Shown here: one piece after another, positions 59,437 through 64,000 of the stretch | Layout of the letters: each line of letters opens with the position of its first letter | Numbering within the stretch: position 1 is the first letter of the stretch | DNA from: Rotaria socialis | Taxonomy: Eukaryota; Rotifera; Eurotatoria; Philodinida; Philodinidae | NCBI GenBank assembly: GCA_905331475.1 | Contig: CAJNYU010002338.1 | Span: 397,084-461,083 of the forward strand | Length of the DNA stretch: 64,000 nt | Direction: 5' to 3' | The notes under the pieces: generated by a model | What the model was told of the DNA's origin: nothing | Database searches by the model: none | The model's input: only the letters and a program-made list of their open reading frames with translations | Position numbers and translations under genes: made by a program

Positions 59437-60522
59437 GTTCTATACAGGGTTACCAAATCTCCTGTTTTGACCAGGGATCTCCTGATTTTGCAACTTTTTT
59501 CCTGGCAAAAACTCTCCTGATTTCAGGAGCTGATTTTGAAACTTTTCTCCTGATTTCTCCTGATTTTTGTAATGTGACGATTAACTTCGTTTTGAACCTA
59601 TAGCGATTTCCAAAAGAAAAGAACAAATTTATGGAGGCGTTAAGCTTATATATGGAATGATAGGCGAAATCAAATGAGCCATAATTTAGTTGGAGCTGAA
59701 TTGAAGACTAAAATGAACACTCATTTACAATGTTGCTAGATGTCGAAGTTGAAAGTCTGGAAACTTCCGGAGCTTTTTTCAAATGTTAAAAAAATGCGGA
59801 AAGGTTTTTTGGGTCCGTTTGTTCATTTAAAGTACGTTTTATTCTGACGGATTCGAAACAAACATACTCTTTATACATATATACAACATATGTTTAAATA
59901 AAAAAGTGTACATCCAAGAAGGCTGCCTGATGTCAACCTCGAAAATCCAAAAAATTCCGGAATTTGTTTTTCGAAATCTAGAAAAAATCGAGGAAAGCTT
60001 TGAAAATTCGGAAAAACTTTCGAAATCTGGAATTTTTCTAGAAGATGTGAGGATCTGGCAACACTGTCTATTTTACTTGACCAGAACTTCATGATTATCT
60101 TTTAAATGAGCCAGATCTTTCGAAACATATATTCCATTGTTAGATTTAAGTAGAGTCATGTCCCACAAGTGTCACGAATTGCTTAGTAAATTAGCTAAGT
60201 AGTTTTTACTCTGTATTCTAATGAACACGTTTCAATTATCTATTTAAATAAATTTTATGAATTCAGCATTCTATTTTCAATTTTAATTCGTCTACAAGGA
60301 AAATTTTCAGCATCAATCCCATTATAGGAAAAGAGGTTAATGCATCTATTAGTGAAAAATCGGAAGTTTTCAGGTAAAAATCATCGAATGACTGTTGAAT
60401 GTCAAAAATGACACTCCTGATTTTTCTCCTGATTTAGGAAAAAAATTCTCCTGAAAAACTCCTGATTTTTCACAAAAATTCCCTGATTTCTAAAATTTGT
60501 ATTTGGTAACCCTGGTTCTATA
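59437..60522. mobile_element. Non-autonomous hAT transposon with intact TIRs and 8-bp target duplication
   Basis: The element 59445-60514 (1070 bp) starts CAGGGTTACCAAAT and ends ATTTGGTAACCCTG, a perfect 14-bp terminal inverted repeat. It is flanked on both sides by GTTCTATA (59437-59444 and 60515-60522). The 8-bp duplication and CAGGGTT terminus are hAT features. Subterminal arrays of CTCCTGATTT sit at both ends in the same orientation. There is no transposase; the middle is occupied by a second small element (59728-60066). The clean target duplication suggests fairly recent movement. Confidence 0.92.
59728..60066. mobile_element. Small element nested in the hAT transposon
   Basis: It begins CAATGTTGCTAGAT and ends ATCTGGCAACACTG, imperfect inverted repeats (12 of 14 matching). 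The inside is rich in TTCCGGAA/GGAATTTTTC motifs. Target duplication is not clean (CTCATTTA against TCTATTTT). A hAT-like MITE, or the original core of the host element. Confidence 0.55.
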
Positions 60523-61416
60523 CATCAGCATCACTTTTCTTTTTTTATGTAGCAAGTCTATTCTGTATGACGTGCAATAACATTAATTCGAATTAGTAAT
60601 TTTCATATCAATATCATCTTGAGACAATGACAAATGTGATAACAACGACCTATGGCTTGGATCTTGAGATTGATCGATTATGTTAATATTCAAATAATAA
60701 GATAACGAAATTCTATTTCAAAATAAAAACAAAATATAATTAGTTCAATTGGTAAGCATATTGATGAAATTATTTTCAAATAAAAGGTTTTATCTTGTTG
60801 AATGATGTTCTGCCTAGGAAATAACAAAAGTACGTCATTTTGTTTTCATTGCTATTTTATCTTTAAGTTTCCTAGGAATTCCAAGCATTATAAAAACAAA
60901 AAGGAATGATCAGAATAATAATATTAGTGACATCACCAAATGAGGATGAGTCTCCTGGTCTATCGGTCGTAACCACACGAGTTAAATACGTCCAATAGAT
61001 AGGACTCGACACTTGCTTTCCTCTCCTTCCAAAACCATGGTTGTGCCACTAGAAAAATATAATAGAAATAGTCAAAAAAAATAATTAAAATGCTAAAACA
61101 GGTATTAAGGTACAAACGAAACAGAAGTTCATAATCATTTTAACAAGAACGTTCATTGATTAGATCATTAAAAAAGAAAACTTAAGAAGAAACAAAATTG
61201 TTTAGTTAAATGTTAACCTACTTTATTTGTATAGTAAGTTAAATATAAAACGCTCGTCATAGAAATGAGCAAAGAAGCATGTTAAATAGAGATGTCAGAA
61301 AAAATAATCTTTTCATATCTATCTCTCTTTTAATTCTAACATTAGTATTTTTATCATTCTATTCTCAATAGAAAGAAACATGAGTGAAACTCAAGATAAA
61401 AAATACAAATTCTTTG
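60523..61416. other. Spacer between two hAT-like elements
   Basis: AT-rich spacer with no gene or RNA recognised. Confidence 0.4.
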
Positions 61417-62124
61417 TAGTAACTCAGAGATGAACCGCTCCGACCATGTCTCGCTCCAGCTCCAGCTAATTACGAAGCGCTCCGACTGCGCCATGATAAA
61501 AAAAGATTTTTTCCTATTTTTTTTTAAATTTGATGATGTTCCGAGAATTTTACACTTTATTTCAAGAGATACATATAGAATAAGAAAAGAACAAACTAGT
61601 TGACAATATACTTAAGTTAGCTTGATTATAATATGTATGAACCCTAAAGTTTGTTTGTTCAACTTTCACTTGAATGAGAAATTTTGTTCTATTCTGTCAT
61701 CGCTAACTTCTCACATTATTTTATCTAATTTCTCTCTTTGTCGACGTTGCGTTCTTACATTTCGAAATTAATCATGACACAATCCAGTTAGCCGTAGAAT
61801 ACCCGACTAAATGAACGTTGAATCATTGTCTCAAACATTGCCACTAACAAAAGGGTAACAATGACATATTCAGCATAATGAATAGTCGATGACGGACTTT
61901 TCTCTTAATGATTCTTTCGTCATTGTTCGTAGTACAATAAAGCGAAAAATTGAGCTATGATTGTATCTGAAAAGAAAAGACGCTCCGGCTCTGCTCCAGC
62001 TCCAGTTCACTCACAATGCGCCCCGCTCCGACCTCGTAACCCTTATGAATCACTCGCACCAGCTCCGAAGGTCTTCATTAATCGCTCCGCTCCTGGAGCG
62101 GTTCGGCTCATCTCTGTAATAAGT
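61417..62124. mobile_element. hAT-like element with CGCTCC subterminal repeats
   Basis: The element 61425-62116 starts CAGAGATGAACCGCTCC. Its right end, reverse-complemented, reads CAGAGATGAGCCGAACCGCT, the same motif with a 5-base insertion. Flanks TAGTAACT and TAATAAGT match at 6 of 8 positions, a decayed target duplication. Both ends are packed with GCTCC/GCTCCAGCTCC motifs, very GC-rich against an AT-rich core. No transposase; non-autonomous. Confidence 0.8.
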
Positions 62125-63742
62125 CAAGAAAAAAAAACAATTATTTTTCTATTTTCTTTTTTTGAAATATTTTCGTATTGAATTATCGTTCTGTCTGTCC
62201 TGTCATCAATTCCGTTCCTATCGTCGTAAGAATAAATTCTACGTGAAAACTCAACAAATCTAGTATATTTTTATCCTTATTTATCCACTTTTGATCTGTG
62301 GACGAGCATGTATTATTTTCATTATTATTTGTACGCAGAATGGAGATTATACAATTAAAGATATAATTATACGAGCATTTAACGTTGTCAGATACGACAT
62401 ATAGGCCTTAGATATTCTTTTATGATACACATATCAAAAATATGAACAAATGAGTCGTAAAATAGAATCTAATTAACTATTCATAGAAAAAATAAATACC
62501 GCTATCAAGTCCAATAGGAAAATCAAGAGTGGGTTTGAATGAGAAAAAAACGATGCATGTATTTTAATAGTTCATGCATTTGCATGTATGATTGTATAAG
62601 AGAGTAGCACGTAATTATACATTATAATAAGTGCGAGTGCATCTATTTTCAATTATGTTTCTTTTTAGTTATTTTTTCATTGACTTTTGAAGAAGCAGTC
62701 AACAGACGTCAGTGAAAAAAGTGCATTAATATGTGGAAGGAAAATTCCCGAAAAACTTGATCAAAATAAAGGTATGTGTATTTAATTGGCAATTGAAAAC
62801 ATTTTTCTTTTATACTCAAAGTCTTATATTAATCATATTTCTAATAAAAATTGTCATATGTTATCGGTTTAGCATAATTTATTGTGAAAATATGTTTTTT
62901 CATTTTTATTCTTCAAATCTGCTTTATTGGTTAGAAGGGTTTTCGAGAAAAGGAAGTTTCTTCGTAAGAATTCATCGTCTCCTTTTCATTTAATATTTTA
63001 ATTTGTTTATATTATAATTTTAACGAAGGAAACAACTGACGAATAATAGGAAAAAAAGCATCTCACGTATTGTGTGAGACTTGATACTTTAAATAACTGA
63101 ACAAGAGAACGAAACGAAGGGAAAAAAGCAGATGAATACGATTTGAAAAGATCGATTTGATAGGGAATGCGAGGAGGCATGCATTTAATGTTCGTAGTAA
63201 CAATAGCGAAAGTGAATGCATAGCATGTTGACAATAATAATGATTTTGTCATCTATATTTTGATTATATTAACTAGTATTACGAATGACTAGTGCAGTAC
63301 GTCTATATACGTCCATTGAAGATTTGAGCAAAGATCACTTGACATTATGTAAATGTAATATTCATGGAAATAACTGATCATAGATACAATGAGTACTTTT
63401 ACAATTTTCATGTTTCATTAATTGATATGCTAAATTTTATTTGTCATTTGAAGAAAAATAAATTTAACTGCATCAATCGTCATTTTCTCCGCGCACACAT
63501 TTATTGTCGTCTAACTAGTAGTAAATAAAGAGAGAGGCTACTGCTTAATTTATTAGAAAAATTCTTATAATCATAGTGGTAAAGTTATCCTATTCTATGA
63601 TGATATCAAAAATCGTTGTGATTGATAACGAAAGTCTGTTTAATCTAGCATCTTTCAAATATTACAGAATTAATTTTCGAGGATAAGGAAAATCACCAAA
63701 GCCTTATTCCTAACTATTCTAAGTGAAGATGCATTTCAACAA
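62125..63742. other. AT-rich spacer, no gene seen
   Basis: No exon chain, RNA or element ends recognised. The 86-codon plus frame at 62733-62993 has no motif. Confidence 0.4.
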
Positions 63743-63951
63743 CGTGTTTAAAAGCTTATAAGATGACCAAACTCATAAACTAAATGTTGCTATAAAGTCA
63801 GTCGTTATTTTAGATTATTGATCACAAATTCTAATTTCAAGCCACGTGCCTCACTCGAAAACGACCAATAACCTTAAATAAATAATGGAAACTTATTTTC
63901 GTGGCTACAGAGATTTATAAACTAGTACTGAGTCTTTTGAAAGTATTGCAA

Positions 63952-63953
<2 letters not shown>
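63743..63953 (-). repeat. Large inverted repeat, right arm
   Basis: Reverse-complement copy of 57899-58111 (211 against 213 bp, about 98% identical). Homology stops at GCAAGC, exactly where a homopolymer T run begins and continues to the window edge. The partner sequence outside the left arm (towards exon 2 of the unrecognised gene) is therefore not seen here. Confidence 0.95.
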
Positions 63954-63984
<31 letters not shown>

Positions 63985-64000
63985 CGTTTTTTTTTTTTTA
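63954..64000. repeat. Poly-T tract at window edge
   Basis: Two T runs (about 25 and 13) separated by AAAATCG. Either a genuine homopolymer or a low-quality contig end next to a palindrome. Confidence 0.85.

Noticed and set aside
59352..59603. 83-codon frame overlapping the hAT left end
   Set aside because: It crosses the TIR and the CTCCTGATTT array, so it is an artefact of repeat sequence.
61957..62181. 74-codon frame rich in Ala/Pro
   Set aside because: It is the GCTCC subterminal array of a hAT-like element read in one frame, not a protein.

Overview
This window looks like nuclear DNA of a bdelloid rotifer, probably a Rotaria-like species with a relaxed, AT-rich genome. The evidence is an F-box/LRR-like protein of a kind I associate with bdelloids, a decayed NHL-repeat gene fragment, animal genes (XPR1, KIF23, calmodulin, MSK1) cut by many short GT-AG introns (mostly about 45-100 bp), a bacterial-style chitinase, and many small non-autonomous DNA transposons. 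The species call is inference. The animal-gene calls rest on family motifs and on splice models whose codon phases close exactly.

Layout. 1-4200 (-): 5' part of an XPR1-type phosphate exporter, running off the left edge. 4201-10956: gene-poor, with a tRNA-Thr-like relic at 9.76 kb. 10957-11748 (-): EEF1AKMT4-like methyltransferase. 12.05-12.97 kb (-): a decayed multi-pass membrane gene. 13404-13639: a palindromic MITE immediately upstream of a two-exon F-box gene (13673-16154, +). 17812-19229 (+): a FAPP2-like glycolipid-transfer protein. 19553-23504 (+): KIF23/MKLP1 kinesin, 18 exons. 24.4-25.4 kb: candidate transposon. 26112-27811 (-): GH18 chitinase with a C-terminal CBM5/12-like domain. 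30128-30706: fold-back repeat. 34041-36397 (+): calmodulin. 38.43-38.88 kb: NHL pseudogene. 39518-40905 (-): Tan/penicillin-acyltransferase (C45) family hydrolase. 44504-49467 (-): MSK1/RPS6KA5 double kinase, 16 exons. 49.5-57 kb: gene-poor, with small repeats. 57009-58721 (-): an unrecognised 166-residue protein with a possible ubiquitin-like N-terminus. 58.7-64 kb: a hAT-type element with perfect TIRs and target duplication, a nested element, a second hAT-like element rich in CGCTCC, and poly-T at the right edge.

The genes are independent eukaryotic units, not an operon or one pathway. Two things stand out. First, a 211-213 bp, roughly 98% identical inverted repeat has one arm in intron 1 of the unrecognised gene (57899-58111) and the other at the right edge (63743-63953). 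Second, acceptor-like polypyrimidine-AG sites lie 0-34 nt upstream of six start codons, as expected for spliced-leader trans-splicing. I did not see a clearly new multi-gene system. The most unusual items are the chitinase of likely foreign origin, the inverted repeat around the unrecognised gene, and the palindromic or fold-back elements.
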